DNA of 64,000 bases from Thelephora terrestris (GCA_015956445.1 WIUZ02000005.1:1860001-1924000); one strand, 5' to 3'. Positions 47,691 to 60,296 are shown, counted from the first letter of the stretch. Numbers and translations are program-made. The notes: generated by a model from the sequence alone, not told the origin.

Positions 47691-49423
47691 CTACGAAGAT
47701 GTTGGCTCTTGTGAAAACGCCTGGCTTTTTGGAGCCTTATCCAGACTTGTTGAGGTCCATACGATTTCCGAGACAAGTGACACATGATCACTTCCGCATA
47801 CACCCTTCTGTGGGAGACCCGGCTCCATATCTTCAGTTGCGTGAGGCTTGAGGAGTCCAACTACGTGTGAGGTGTGTGAAGGAGGATCCAGGATGAAGAT
47901 GTAATCTAGGCACAACCGTTTCAACAACAGACAGATGATGTTCCTGAGCGAGGTAAACCAACCAAGCACTGTTTTCCAGAAGTGCGTATAAGACGTCCAC
48001 TCTGGCTCCCACCTACCTTGTCTTGTCGAGGGAATAGAGGTGACCCTGTCGCCAAAAGTTCGGACGTCCGAGTCCCCAGAAACTTTTGCGAGATTCAGCC
48101 CTTCATCGTATGAGCTCTTCAAGTCAGCGACCCCAAGTTTCTGGACCATTCTAACGAGCTCTTCCGTGGACAGAAGTCCGTCAGCGGGTATAGCCGTGCG
48201 AGCATTGACGATGATTCTGTCCGGGTCCTGCTCGGCACCGTCTTCTTCCTCGTTGTTGGTTTCCTTTGGTTCTGCGATCTGGACGCCGTCAGGATCTATG
48301 GATTCGTGCACGACACGGGAAAGAGCCAGAAGTTCCTCTTGAGATGGTGCAATGGGGTCTCCGACAAGGAGGGAGTAACCAGGGTCCTCTGGGGTAAAGT
48401 TGAAGTCTGTAAACTTACCCTCAGAAAAAGAAAAAAGGATGAGGTAGGTGGAGAGGTACCGCCTGCGATTATGCACGACCAATTGGGGTTGATAGCGTCG
48501 CGGAATTTTACGACCTCACGAAGGAGGATAGCGACTTGTCTATGTGCGTGGATTAATTGATTGTCGGAGTCAAGCTTTGGCGAGGAATAATCTAACCTGG
48601 TCCGTTCATAGGTGTATCTTGGGTGCCAGAACAGATGAGTTGTTGCGACAATCAGGCCATTTCCCTCGGAATCGGAGGATTTTAGAGCGACGAGAGACCC
48701 GATATTCTTTGTTCGGAAGCTGATACCTCGTCTGTACCTCTCCCCTTCACCATCTCGGACCTCTTCCTCGTCATAGGAGATGACATGGTCCGAGACTTTG
48801 GAGTATTTCAAGCCACGGTAGGCGATGAGCAGGCCATGCTTCTTGCGATGTCCAGCTTTATATATCGTGGTATAGCCGGCTTTCTCGATGACGGGAGTTA
48901 GTTTATCTAGCCTATCGACTTCCTGTGTGTATGCTTAGATGGAAACCAGCACCCGGACACGTCTGCTCACCTGAAGGCAGAGGATATCAGCGTCGGATGA
49001 GGTGATCTCTTTGTGTATCATGTTTTCTCGTTGGTGTGCCTTCAAACAGTTGCTAGTTGGGAATAATTCCCTCCCTAAGAGATGAAACGAGTTGGTTTCG
49101 TGGAGTTGTGCGTAAGTTTAAGCTAGCGCACGGACGAGACATTGTGCCAGCAACTGGTTCAGATTCAGTTTCGGACCATGATGTCTGGCGATGATAGGAC
49201 AAACATTCCAAGTCATGACCCTTGCTCTGTGCTTAATTGGAGCTTCGTTGACCTCTGGTAAATTGATCCATGGTCTAGTGAGGAAGTAGCTGTTATCTGG
49301 TTGTGGAGATGTAGGCTCTTTTAGCTGGGCTTCGTGTTTGGGTTTTTTCCGCTCCCCCCGCGTTTTTCGCTTCTCGGGCTGAGTGAGTTCCTCCGGAGTT
49401 GTTTCGTGTGCCCCGCTGTCCAT
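47691..49423 (-). CDS. NGL2: NGL2-type RNA exonuclease (EEP superfamily)
   Basis: Mg2+-dependent 3'-5' RNA exonuclease related to Ccr4; yeast Ngl2 trims 5.8S rRNA. The chosen start is MDSGAHETTPEELTQPEKRKTRGERKKPKHEAQLKEP (49423), a basic N-terminus that could be nuclear or nucleolar. The catalytic order is complete: VMTWN spliced to LLAQCLVRRELFPTS, DADILCLQEVDRL (metal Glu), TTHLFWHPRYTYERTRL, WSCIIAGDFNFTP (D-x-N) and GSDHVSL (Asp-His). Two introns fall inside active-site motifs. A 57-nt intron at the FWKTVLDYIF junction contains no stop and is a multiple of three, so the frame stays open if it is retained. The start is separated by 193 bp from the divergent metalloprotease gene. An N-terminal extension back to 49571 is possible but less likely. 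Confidence 0.88.
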
Positions 49424-49616
49424 GGGAAAGGACAGACTGGCGGTGCAGATCCGGGCCCGAGCAGGTGCGCGGAGAGTAAAGGAATGCGTGAGGGAGAACA
49501 GGATAGAGTCGGTTTGGCTCCGATCTCGGATTCGCATTCCTCTTCCGCTTACCGTCACCGACGTTGACATCACCAGTTGGGTTGCTGGGCAGGGAGGCTG
49601 CTTGGGTTCAGGAACA

Positions 49617-52600
49617 ATGCATCTTCTGAAGCGCACGGCGAACTCTTCTCTCTGTCTCCGTCGCTGGGGACCTCGAGCGGTGCAAAAGCTTTCGCCCACA
49701 CGCCAGCCCTGCCCGCCCCAATTTGGCGCTGGAGGCTTCCCGATCACCCGCACCTTGGCCACTCACTCGATGACTACCACCTCTCCCGAATCTCTTCCAG
49801 CCCCAAACCTCCCCAGCAAATTTGGGAACTTTGATCTCATTCGCACGGAAAAACTTGGATTGGCGGATATTGTCTTTTCGAAATATCGGAGCAGGGAAAC
49901 AGGGCTAACCGTTGTACATCTTGACTATGAGGGTAAGTGGCGAGTTATTTGCCGGGACATGAGTGTTTAAATTATCTCGCATCCTAGCACCTTTGGTGAA
50001 TGGCTACTTTGTTGTGGCAACCGAAAGTACGTCCCGATCTCAAGACGTTGACTGATCAATAGCTGAAGCTCCCGTGCTACAGTCTTTAACGACAGCGGAT
50101 GCCCGCATACACTCGAACAGTAAGACTCTCTACCCACTCTTGCCCTTACGCCGCTCATCGTTGACTCGTTTAGTCTGGTCTTCATGGGCTCAGAGAAGTA
50201 CCCCTACAAGGGCATTATCGACCACTTCGCAAACCGGGGCTTTTCTAATGGCACGAACGCCTGGACCGACACGGATCACACCGCCTATACGGTCTCCACT
50301 GCTGGAGAACAGGGCTTCCTCCAGTTGCTACCAATCTACATCGATCACATCCTTTATCCTACAATCACTGATGCTGGTTTTCTCACCGAGGTCCGTCCAG
50401 TCTCACCCCCAAGATAACAATGCCTTATTTGGTGATAGGTCCACCACATAGATCCAAAGGGCGAGGATTCTGGCGTTGTTTACAGCGAGATGCAAGGGAG
50501 GGAGAACACTTCCGGTGACATCATGGCCCTCAAGTCAGCCATTTTGTTTCGGCTTGTCGATAAACACTTACATGACTTCTAGGGTGCAGCGGCTGTTAAA
50601 CTCCCCGGATAGTGCATATCGTAGCGAGACGGGTGGACTCATGGAGGCCTTGCGTTCGCTGACAGTGGAACAAAGTGCGTGCACCAACATAAAAGCCTTG
50701 AATTTGGACCTCTGAACACCCAACAGTTCGGGATTACCACAAACAATACTACGTACCTCATAATCTGTCTCTGGTCATTACCGGAAAGATGTCCAAGGGC
50801 ACGCCTTCTATCCTTTCCGTCCTCCAAGAGCAAGTGGAACCCAGCATTTTTGCCCATGGACAGAACCGTGGACCAAAACCTGAAGGGTTCAAGCGCCCCT
50901 TCTTAGAAACGCCTAGTGCCAACCGGCCTCCGATTGCGAAGCCTTGTCATGAGACGGTGACCTTCCCTGAGAAGGATGAGAGCTTGGGGGAGCTCGTCAT
51001 CTCTTACCTGGGACCGGCACCGTCTGAATTCTTGGAACGAAAAGCACGTACTCATGATCTCCCTCGTTTATCCGGGGGGTTGACCGGAATTTTTCTTCCA
51101 GGCTCTTGATATCCTATCCGTGTATCTGACCTCCTCTCCCGTTGCCCCATTAAACAAGGAATACGTGGAAGTAGAAACTCCCCTTTGGTAAGGCTTCTTT
51201 TTGTAGTTTCTGCATGCTGAGTTACTTAACATTCGCCTAGCACTTATATCTACTTCTACGAAGACGAGCGGGCGACCAGGGGCGACCTGGCCATCTACGT
51301 GGGTTCTGTCCCAACTGAAAATCTCGCCAGCTTCCCAGATAAACTTCACGCCAGTCTTGCTCGTATCGCCGAAGGAGACCTGGACATGGAACGTATGGCG
51401 ATGGTGATTAATCGTGACGAGAGGCAGCTTCGAAGCAAAATCGAATCTTCGAAGGGTGATGCCTTCTCGGTAACCGTGATCACCGACTTCTTGTATGGGA
51501 AGGAGGACGGTTCGGAACTGCGCCAAGCGTTAAATGAGATGGATAATTACAAGCTCCTAAGGAAATGGTCGAGCAAGCAGTGGACCGATGTATTGAAGAA
51601 GTAGGGTTGAACAATATGACCCTTTCCCCCAGACTCACCGTTCTGTTCCAGGTATTACGTTGACCCCCCTTCGATTGTTGTCTGTGGCAAACCCTCTTTT
51701 GCTATGGCCGAGAAGTTGGAGAAGGACGAGAAAGCCCGGATCGCTGCTCAAGTAAAGCAGCTCGGACCTAAAGGGTTGGAAGATGCTGCACGGCTCTTGG
51801 AGAAGGCGAAGGCCGAGCACGACAAGCCCATCCCTGACGAGATCCTCAAGGCCTTTCCGGTACCAGATGTCAAAAGTATCACTTGGATACCTGTTGATAG
51901 TGTCCATGAGAATGGAAAGGTGGTCACCGCGGGGGAGAGTAAGCTGAGGAAGCATATTGAGGGTGACGGCAACCCGTTGCCTTTCTTCATCGGGTTCGAC
52001 CACGTCCAGGTTCGGAGACCGTTATACTCACCATCGATCGGCCCTTCTGACTTGTGAACCCAGTCCGACTTCGTCACTGTATCAGCATATGTCACGATGA
52101 GCGCTATTCCGAACCACTTACGCCCGTTTGTCACTCTTTATCTCTCGCGCAGAACCACAAGCTCTGACGAACTTCGACAGACACATCTCAACATACGTCT
52201 CCTCATTTTTTTCTCTCCCTGTCAAGCGCTCAAATGGTGAACGCCTGTCCCACGAAGAGGTCGTCAACAAGCTTGACGACGAGACTGTCGCGTATGGAGC
52301 CGAGTCGGGTGCAAGCAACATGTTCGAGGAGTTGCTCCGTGTAAGCATCAAGGTCGAGAAGGACCAATATGAAACCGCGGTGCTATGGTTGAAAGACCTG
52401 TTCTACGGTAGCGAATTCGACAAGGAAAGGTGAGCAATCGACAACCACCCCGCTTCCCATGTGGCGTGCCTCACCTTGCGGTCAACAAGACTGCAGATCA
52501 CCCTTGCGAAGATACAGCAGTCCCTCCCGGAGATGAAACGGAGCGGCAATACGGTGCTGAGCGCCATAGCATCCGAGAAATTGTACGATGAAACTTCAAC

Positions 52601-53921
52601 CCCTCGAGCAGGAACGGTCCTCAAGCAGGCGGAATTCATCCCTGGATTACTCCAGCAACTCCAAAGTGATCCTAAGAAGGTCGTCGAAGATTTTGAAGCA
52701 ATAAGACAGATCCGTGAGTCATGCTATCCATTTCCTCAGGTCCCCCGGTCAACCGGCCCCATTTCACAGTAACCACGCCGGAGGGAATCAGGTTCTCGGT
52801 CACAGGAAACATTCTCGATATTCAGAGCCCCAAGAAACCATGGCGGGAGCACTTTGGTGACCTGGTAAGCTTTTACTGTTCTCTCTCCCCAGCCCCACGC
52901 GTATAATAGCATTCTTATCGTCTGCAGAATCAAACCGCTCTCTGTCCTGTCCCCTTCTCCGACAAGACCCTGAGCGCTCTTGGCAAGAAGCCTGCCAATA
53001 AGGTTCCAAATTGCTCTGTGCGGCTTCTGACGTTTGACTGACGTATTATCTTAGGCCCTCGTAGTATCGCTCTCGACAATCGAGAGCTCGTTTGTGTACC
53101 ACACTTCCAGGGGTGTACAAGGGTTCGATCATCCAGACCTCCCCGCGCTAAGGATCACGTTGAGTGTGATGAACGCCACAGAGAGCTACTTATGGGTCCG
53201 TTTGGCTCGGTCACGGAAATGTTTCTCCTCATCTTTCTAATGCGATTTCAGAGATACATCCGCGGCTCGGGGTTGGCTTATGGGGCGTATATCTCGAACA
53301 ACACAGAAGCTGGCCTGTTAACCTTCTCCCTTTACCGAGTGCGTTTGTAGTAAGGAGTGTCTTATTCGGTCTCACTGAGTATTTCAACAGAGTTCGAGCT
53401 ACATCGCTGCTTTCGACCAAGCCGCGACAGTCGTGCGGGGACTAGTTGATGGATCTGTAAGTGTCGCTCGCTCTCCGCCACTGTCCGTGGGTCTCACCCT
53501 CTCCCCCTAGATTGCCTTGGATGACATCACACTGGATGCCGCTAAGAGCAGTATTGTCTTCGACGTTGCTCAGAACGTTTCAACGCCGGGAAGCGCCGCC
53601 CTGAGTTCGTTCGTGAACCAAGGCTTGAAGGGGCTGTCGCCAAACCACAACATCAAACTCCTTGAAAAGTACCAGGCGGTGAAGAAGGAAGATGTGATGC
53701 GGTGTCTGCAAGAGTATATCCTGAAACTCTTCGAGCCAGAGTCAAGCGTTGCCCTTGTGGTTACGGCTCCTGGTAAATCGGACGAGATCTCGGTGAGTTT
53801 GGAACAGAAAGGATTTAAGGTCGAGAAGCGGACGATCGAGGTTAAACCTGGAGATGACGAGGATACCGAGGCTGAGTCGACCTCTGATTCCGAAGGTAGT
53901 GAGGGGCGACGATTTGTGTGA
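49617..53921 (+). CDS. M16-family zinc metalloprotease (YOL098C-like)
   Basis: Large inverted-motif (HxxEH) metalloprotease of the M16C type, related to yeast YOL098C. The zinc site reads SGCPHTLEHLVFMGSEKYP, assembled across an intron. Other conserved stretches are NLPSKFGNFDLI, GVVYSEMQGREN, FANRGFSNGTNAWTDTDHTAYTV and LPIYIDHILYPT. Several further exons follow to GRRFV at 53921. The first ATG (49617) gives a basic, Arg-rich N-terminus (MHLLKRTANSSLCLRRWGPRAVQK) with the character of a mitochondrial targeting sequence. A second in-frame ATG (MTTTSPESLPAPNLP, about 49770) would give a cytosolic form that starts right at the domain. More than a dozen exons were read. The total of roughly 1,100 residues fits the family. 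Confidence 0.89.
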
Positions 53922-55056
53922 GGTGTAATCTGCGATATCATAGTTATAGGGATAGTAATTTCCATGCTTGAGCTCACCTGCGAGCGGGGTACGCCAGGAG
54001 CTAGGCTCCGTCGCGTCATGTAAACTTGGACTGGCCAAACTTTAACCAACAGCGTCAGGGTCGACACCGGCTCCGAACTTTCCAAATCGTTACTACCTGC
54101 GCTCAGGACTGGGTTTTAGCCGGACGTCGGGCTAAAGTGAGCGATCCTCAATGTCTGGCGACCCGCGAGTAAGTCAACGATCGCAAATAGACGCACGCCG
54201 ACGGTCCGTCCTTTAACTGGGCAACGCGTTCCACTCGTTCAGTTGCATGACTAGCTCTGCGGTTCTGGACCATGGAGATGGCAAGGGGCCATTTTTCTGT
54301 CCAGTCAAGAACTGCAGGACGACATTGGGTTTCTATCTGGTACCTTGGCCGTCGGTACATATGCCGCACTCTCGATCCGGTACCACAACACAACCATCTA
54401 CTCCTAACAATATTCAGAGCAGTTTCTCTACCTCATTCATCAGTCCCTCCCGACCACATCCCCTTCGTTCGGTTTCTGATATGGTTGGTTTTGTCATTGG
54501 TGTCTTGATCCACGCCATTGCCGGCGAATCGAGGTCGATACCCAGGGCAACCCATCTTATCTTCTATGCTCCGAATTGTGTTTACGTGAGGTCACAGTAC
54601 ACATCACTTGCCAAAGTCGCTATGGTGGCATTCGTGTAGTGTACATTGACGACAAGCCTGAGGGCAGCATTATGGTTTTTCGATTAAATACCAGAAGGCC
54701 TGCGCACGAAGGCACCAATGAGAAATGCTGGTGCGGTGCCCGCCATGTAGGTGACTGTCAGAACGTTCACCGATAATTCCTGCCGTCACATTGAATGACA
54801 AAGCGTACAGGCTGCAGTACATGTGGAAAATGAGATAGATCCAGAGTGGAATCCAGAGCATTAAATGACAGAAGATGCAAATCAGTGAGGAGCAGTACAA
54901 CAACAAGGCGCAGAACTGTACAAAGTTACAGGAGGATAATCTGTACAATGGAAAATGACCATGGGGGAAGGGCAGATGGAGGACCTTGGGTACAGAGATG
55001 AGATATTCATCCGGATGTGCTCGTAGAGGTGCTGGGTGGATATGCTAAGGAGGGAG
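53922..55056. other. 1.1-kb gap without a supported gene
   Basis: The metalloprotease gene (plus) and the NLR gene (minus) converge here. Overlapping 60-130 codon frames occur on both strands (54247-54639 plus, 54670-54948 minus) but none has a domain or splice support. The segment 54780-55050 is AG-rich and repetitive in flavour. Confidence 0.4.
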
Positions 55057-57769
55057 TTAACAGGGACAGGAAGTGGCATCGTGTCCAAAAAACTTACTAC
55101 TATTAGAATCTGAATCGTCCGAACTGTCTGGCTGTTCAATTAACTGAAGGAGATCTCTGCACCCCCCCACATCATCTGTAGCCCCGAGTTTTCCCAAGGT
55201 CTCAATTGCGCACAAAACTTCGGCTTTTGCCTCTTCGAGCCGGTCTTGTCGATACCAAAGCCGAGCTTGCTCCTGCATCGCACGACCCAGGCAATATGCG
55301 TCGTCAACCGTGTGCGACTTGGCTTGGTTGAGGTGAGATTGTGCATTGCCGAACTTGCCTTCATCGCAAAACAGCAACACGAGGGAGTAATGAATCCAAA
55401 ACAGTGTATTGTGCCAGTCGAAGGGGGATGCGATTCTGATGGCTGCCTCGAAATGTTGGATTGCCTTCTCCCTCTTGCCCTTTTTGCGATTTATATCACC
55501 TAGAAGATCATGAGAATGGCAGATCCAATATTCTCTGCGTTGGTCCAGAAAGAGTTCCATCGCGTGAGATGCAGCTTCTTCCGCCGCGTTGAGTTGATCG
55601 TCATCAACCAACAACTGTCCAAGGCGATTCCAACACTTCGCTTGTCCCTCTCCATCGCCAAGCCGTTTGTAAATTCCCAATGCTTTCTTTGACTGTCGTA
55701 TCCCTTCCCTCTTGAGTTCTAGCATCCGGTTTGTGTCAGCTAGGAACCATAATGTGCGAGCAACCCGATCATCATTCCCCTGCCTTCTCTCTAGCTCCAA
55801 GGTGTGAGTAATGAGCCGTTTTGCTTCCACATAATTCCCAAGTGAATAAAACAACAGTGAGAATTGGAACAAGCATCGATGCTTGGAACCCTGGTCATCT
55901 GGGAGTCCTTCTATCTTTGGCATCAACACAGTGAACCGTGGCTTGTGGTTATGGAGATGATTCGCAAAATCAGCACAGGTGTCCCAGGTGTCGTCCGAAT
56001 CCATGTTGAAGGATGTGAAGATATTGAGCAGGTGTTCGACATTCACGTCCTCCGATCTGATCCACTGTGATTCTTTGAACCCTGCCTGGTCGGGTTCGAG
56101 ATTACCCAGTAACCGGAGCCGGCTGGAGTAGCAATCCTTTGTCGTGCAGAGGAGTGGGGATGTCCTTGGGTCTTGGGGACTGAGATGGTCTCGTAGCGGC
56201 GCCAACATGGTGATGAAGCCGTTGCTGCGAGACGTCAAAGACAGAATACAGAATCTGTCGATGATGTTTCTTCTGTTGGGGATGGAGGGAAACAACCAGT
56301 CAAGGTTGTTCTCATCAACACCTTGTGGAAAGAAGGCGACAACTCCGAGGAATTCACGGGCGTTAGGGCCAAGCTCTCTGAACATAGGGGAGGCGAGTGA
56401 GAGCTCGATTGTCGCCGCGAGGCTGTCATTGTGTTCCGTCCTAAGCACGTTGGTTTGTCGCAGGTCCCACTCTCTGGCCAGTCGACTGCTGTCCCAATTG
56501 TTCTGGTGCGCGACAGTGGCCAGCAAAGTGACAGAAAGTGGATGAAAGTCGAGTCGTTCGAGGATGCTGTCGATCACATTGGGTCGTTCGTCCTTGTCGT
56601 AAATCCGATAGAAAGCGCTACGTGCGGCATCCATCGAAATCGCGGGGACGTCCAAACGCTTGCAATCCGATGGTATCGTGGTGATCCGGGACGTGATGAG
56701 GAGCCCAATATTGTCCATTCGGCTCAGTTCCTCTATGACTGTGTAGATTTTCTTCGCATCCGATCCCTGTGGGTCGAGAATCGACTCGGCGTTGTCGAGT
56801 ACAATGAGCATCTCCTCGGAGGACAGGAACGGTCGAAGGGGGGTCAAGTCTTCCGGGTTTTCGACGCCAGCACCGACGGCCTTTGAGAGCCGGCTGAGGA
56901 AATTGGCCAATGCAGGCTGAAACTGATCACAGCGGATGAACCGCCGGTTCCCGCCAAACCGTTTCTTGATGCGATCGTCGTGGAGGACAGTCAAGGCGAC
57001 CGATGTTTTCCCGATCCCGCCCACACCGATGAGAGCGATCGGAGTGAGGCTTTCAACAAGACCGACGACCTTCTCGATCAGCTCATCCCGTCCGAAACAA
57101 GCCCGTGGTGGTGGGGGAGGCGATTCTCCGAGCATGCTGTGTCTAAACGTAAGGCCCCAGGTCTCTTACTTCAGTCAAAATTGCAAACCTGACTCGAGTC
57201 TAGGCAATTGTGAGCAGTTTTCAACGACGAGTGGAGTACAGTGGCTACCCACCATCCGATCCCTGATATCAGCCCCTTCCTGGCCTTTCGCCATGGTACG
57301 TTGGATGTCGGAAACGATCTCACGAGTAGTCGCAGCCTCGTGATGAACGTTGGAAACGATCTCACGAGTGGTCGCAACTTCATGGTGAACGTTGGAAACT
57401 GCCACATGCGTGTGTAGCGCAAGTTCGGTCTAGAAGCGGATGGTCAACGGTATGTCCAGATAAAAGAAAATTTGACGCACGTCAAATACATGATGAATTC
57501 TATCAAGCTCTGATTTCCAGGCAGCAATCGTCTCTTTGTTGTTCCTCGCATGGAAAATACGAGAGATGGGACTTCGTTTGTCCGGATCGACAACGCTCCC
57601 CTGTATCTGCGCCACAGTCCTACGATCAGGGGCATCGTAAGCAAGTCTGGAACAATGAGCATATCCACTCGCTTGCTCACCTTGTCAGTTGCCCAATCGC
57701 CTCAAACACAGGTTGTTTCAATTGATCCGCGTGCGCGTAGGCCAACCCTCGATCGAGAGCTCCGCAAAC
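55057..57769 (-). CDS. NB-ARC/TPR NLR-like protein, 3' part of a split gene
   Basis: Probable STAND-type nucleotide-binding receptor. The long last exon (55057-57142) begins HSMLGESPPPPPRACFGRDELIEKVVGLVESL, then the P-loop IGVGGIGKTSVAL, a Walker B-like MLIVLDNAESI, NIGLLITSRIT and LDFHPLSVTLLATVAHQ, a winged-helix part (ARLAREWDL..), and a TPR-like C-terminus (LWFLADTNRMLELKREGIRQSKKAL, KAIQHFEAAIRIA). Upstream exons are an 11-nt exon (57189-57199), 57253-57429 with the tandem NVHHEVATTREIVS repeat, 57481-57619 (VAQIQGSVVDPDKR) and the 3' part of an exon ending at 57681. That last exon is cut at 57759-57769, where a large repeat element begins. The first ATG left in the body is at 57133, so an N-truncated product remains possible. 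The rest of the gene is at 63583-63831. Confidence 0.86.
57759..57769. repeat. Left copy of 11-bp direct repeat (target-site duplication)
   Basis: GCTCCGCAAAC borders the foldback element on the left and recurs exactly at 63572-63582 on the right. It lies inside the NLR coding exon. A length of 9-11 bp is typical of Mutator-like elements and of foldback elements. Confidence 0.85.
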
Positions 57770-57776
57770 CACAGGG

Positions 57777-57859
57777 TTCAGCTATCTTTTCTCCATGGGT
57801 CATGGACCATACATCGTGACAATTCTCCATGGGTCATGGGCCATGCAACGTTGTACAAC
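57777..57859 (+). repeat. Left terminal inverted repeat
   Basis: It begins TTCAGCTATCTTTTCTCC and runs into the array. Over about 73 bp it is identical to the reverse complement of the right end, followed by a single mismatch (G against A) before TTGTACAAC. The outermost few bases differ: CACAGGG on the left, GGG on the right. Confidence 0.85.
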
Positions 57860-59460
57860 ACTATCCTTTCCCCATGCCTCATGGGTTGTACAATGCTATC
57901 CTTTCCCCATGGGGCATGGGTTGTACAACACTATCCAATTCCCATGCCCCATGGGTTGTACAACGCTATCTGTTCCCCATGGGTCACGGGTTGTACAACA
58001 CTATCCAATTCCCATGCCCCATGGGTTGTACAACGCTATCCATTCTCCATGGGGCATGGGTTGTACAACGCTATCTGATTCCCATGGGGCATGGGTTGTA
58101 CAACACTATCCGTTCCCCATGGGTCATGGGTTGTACAACGCTATCCTTTCTCCATGGGGCATGGGTTGTACAACACTATCCCTTCCCCATGCCTCATGGG
58201 TTGTACAACGCTATCCTTTCCCCATGGGGCATGGGTTGTACAACGCTATCCATTCCCCATGGGTCATGGGTTGTACAACACTATCCATTCTCCATGGGGC
58301 ATGGGTTGTACAACGCTATCCATTCTCCATGGGGCATGGGTTGTACAACACTATCCATTCTCCATGGGGCATGGGTTGTACAACCCTATCCGATTCCCAT
58401 GCCCCACGGGTTGTACAATGCTATCCATTTCCCATGCCCCATGGGTTGTACAACACTATCCGTTCCCCATGGGTCATGGGTTGTACAACACTATCCATTC
58501 CCCATGGGGCATGGGTTGTACAACACTATCCGATTCCCATGCCCCATGGGTTGTACAACACTATCCGTTCCCCATGGGTCATGGGTTGTACAACACTATC
58601 CGTTCCCCATGGGTCATGGGTTGTACAACGCTATCCTTTCTCCATGGGGCATGGGTTGTACAACGCTATCCATTCTCCATGGGGCATGGGTTGTACAACG
58701 CTATCCATTCTCCATGGGGCATGGGTTGTACAACCCTATCCGATTCCCATGCCCCACGGGTTGTACAATGCTATCCATTTCCCATGCCCCATGGGTTGTA
58801 CAACACTATCCGTTCCCCATGGGTCATGGGTTGTACAACACTATCCATTCCCCATGGGGCATGGGTTGTACAACACTATCCGATTCCCATGCCCCATGGG
58901 TTGTACAACACTATCCGTTCCCCATGGGTCATGGGTTGTACAACACTATCCGTTCCCCATGGGTCATGGGTTGTACAACGCTATCCTTTCTCCATGGGGC
59001 ATGGGTTGTACAACACTATCCCTTCCCCATGCCTCATGGGTTGTACAACGCTATCCTTTCCCCATGGAGCATGGGTTGTACAACGCTATCCGATTCCCAT
59101 GCCCCATGGGTTGTACAACACTATCCATTCCCCATGGGTCATGGGTTGTACAACACTATCCGTTCCCCATGGGTCATGGGTTGTACAACGCTATCCTTTC
59201 TCCATGGGGCATGGGTTGTACAACACTATCCCTTCCCCATGCCTCATGGGTTGTACAACGCTATCCTTTCTCCATGGGGCATGGGTTGTACAACACTATC
59301 CATTCTCCATGCCCCATGGGTTGTACAACGCTATCCTTTCTCCATGGGGCATGGGTTGTACAACACTATCTATTTTCCATGCCCCATGGGTTGTACAATG
59401 CTATCCAATTCCCATGCCCCATGGGTTGTACAACAGCATCTTGTGCCCATGGGGCATCAG
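57851..59460 (+). repeat. Left array, about 45 tandem 35-bp units
   Basis: The unit is TTGTACAAC-N-CTATCC-NNNT then CCCATG-NNN-CATGGG. The first TTGTACAA begins at 57851 and the last at 59426, exactly 45 periods with no net indel. Each unit contains the palindrome TTGTACAA and a 15-bp inverted repeat CCCATG-N3-CATGGG whose core is mostly GGG, CCC, GGT or CCT. A period of 35 bp leaves every forward frame open, giving spurious frames of nearly 600 codons with a 35-residue super-repeat. Confidence 0.92.
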
Positions 59461-60156
59461 TTGCAGAATGGTGTTCTTTCTCCATGTCCCATGGATTATA
59501 TCACTATTCCAGGAAAGGAGATACTTTATAAATCAACCATTAGCTGTGTGAATTTGAAAAAATTAGACTCTGTTTGTATGCATGATAGACCATATATCAG
59601 TTTGTGGCTCTAACCTAATGGAAACTAAACTTAACCTGATAATAGCCACAACCTAATCCTCAATCTAACTTGAGCCAATGTAAACTTGACCCATGAACCT
59701 AAGCCTAACCTAATCCTAAACCTGGTCTAATCCCAAATCTACCCCTAACCTGACCTGACCTGACCTAACCTAACCTAACCTTATCTGACCTGAACCTACA
59801 CCTAACCTAACCTAACCTAACCTAACCTAACCTAACCTAACCTAACCTAACCTATACCTAAACTAACCTATACCTATACTAACCTATACCTAACCTAACC
59901 TGGTATGGGCAAACCTAACCTACCTATCATGACCTGTTTCAGCCTAATGTCATGTATGCCAGCCAAGACTAACTTCACCCAGTTGCAAACATATGACTTG
60001 GGTCACAGGACCATAAAGCAAACTGCAGTCCCCTCACTCTGTGCCCAACCATCCGATAAGCCCACGGACGCACATATATATCATCAGCAACCCAGCATCA
60101 TGCTTATCACCCATGTTCAACCACAAACCACTCTCACCCTTTGTTCTGTGCCATCT
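59460..60156 (+). repeat. Left inner arm with CCTAA-type runs
   Basis: After the array comes a non-tandem stretch, then CCTAACC pentamer runs (about 59690-59910), then a stretch up to 60156. The whole recurs in reverse complement at 60297-60960 with few differences; a short frame starting MGKPNLPIMTCFSLMS appears in both copies. The pentamer resembles, but is not, the usual fungal telomere repeat TTAGGG. Confidence 0.85.
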
Positions 60157-60296
60157 CAAAGCCTAACCATAACTCTAGCTCACCCACCCATATTCATCCT
60201 TGTGTGGAATATGTTATAAGTCTATAAACCATATGTTTGTAGTCCACTTGCTTGTGGGCCCAAGGAGGTGGATGAACTTGAGTTGTGGTTTGTCTG
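60157..60296. other. Central spacer of the foldback element
   Basis: About 140 bp between the two arms. Its two halves are only weakly complementary (AACCATAACTCTAGCTCACC against AACCACAACTCAAGTTCATC), so it may be a diverged continuation of the arms or the loop of the hairpin. No coding content was seen. Confidence 0.7.

Noticed and set aside
54247-54948. Frames of 80-130 codons between the metalloprotease and the NLR gene
   Set aside because: No domain, overlapping on both strands, and no coherent splice signals; region is most likely two converging 3' flanks.
57795-59613. Stop-free forward frames of 486-594 codons
   Set aside because: A 35-bp unit without stops is open in all three forward frames, and the three frames give permutations of the same 35-residue repeat. 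No start context, introns or domain support a real protein.
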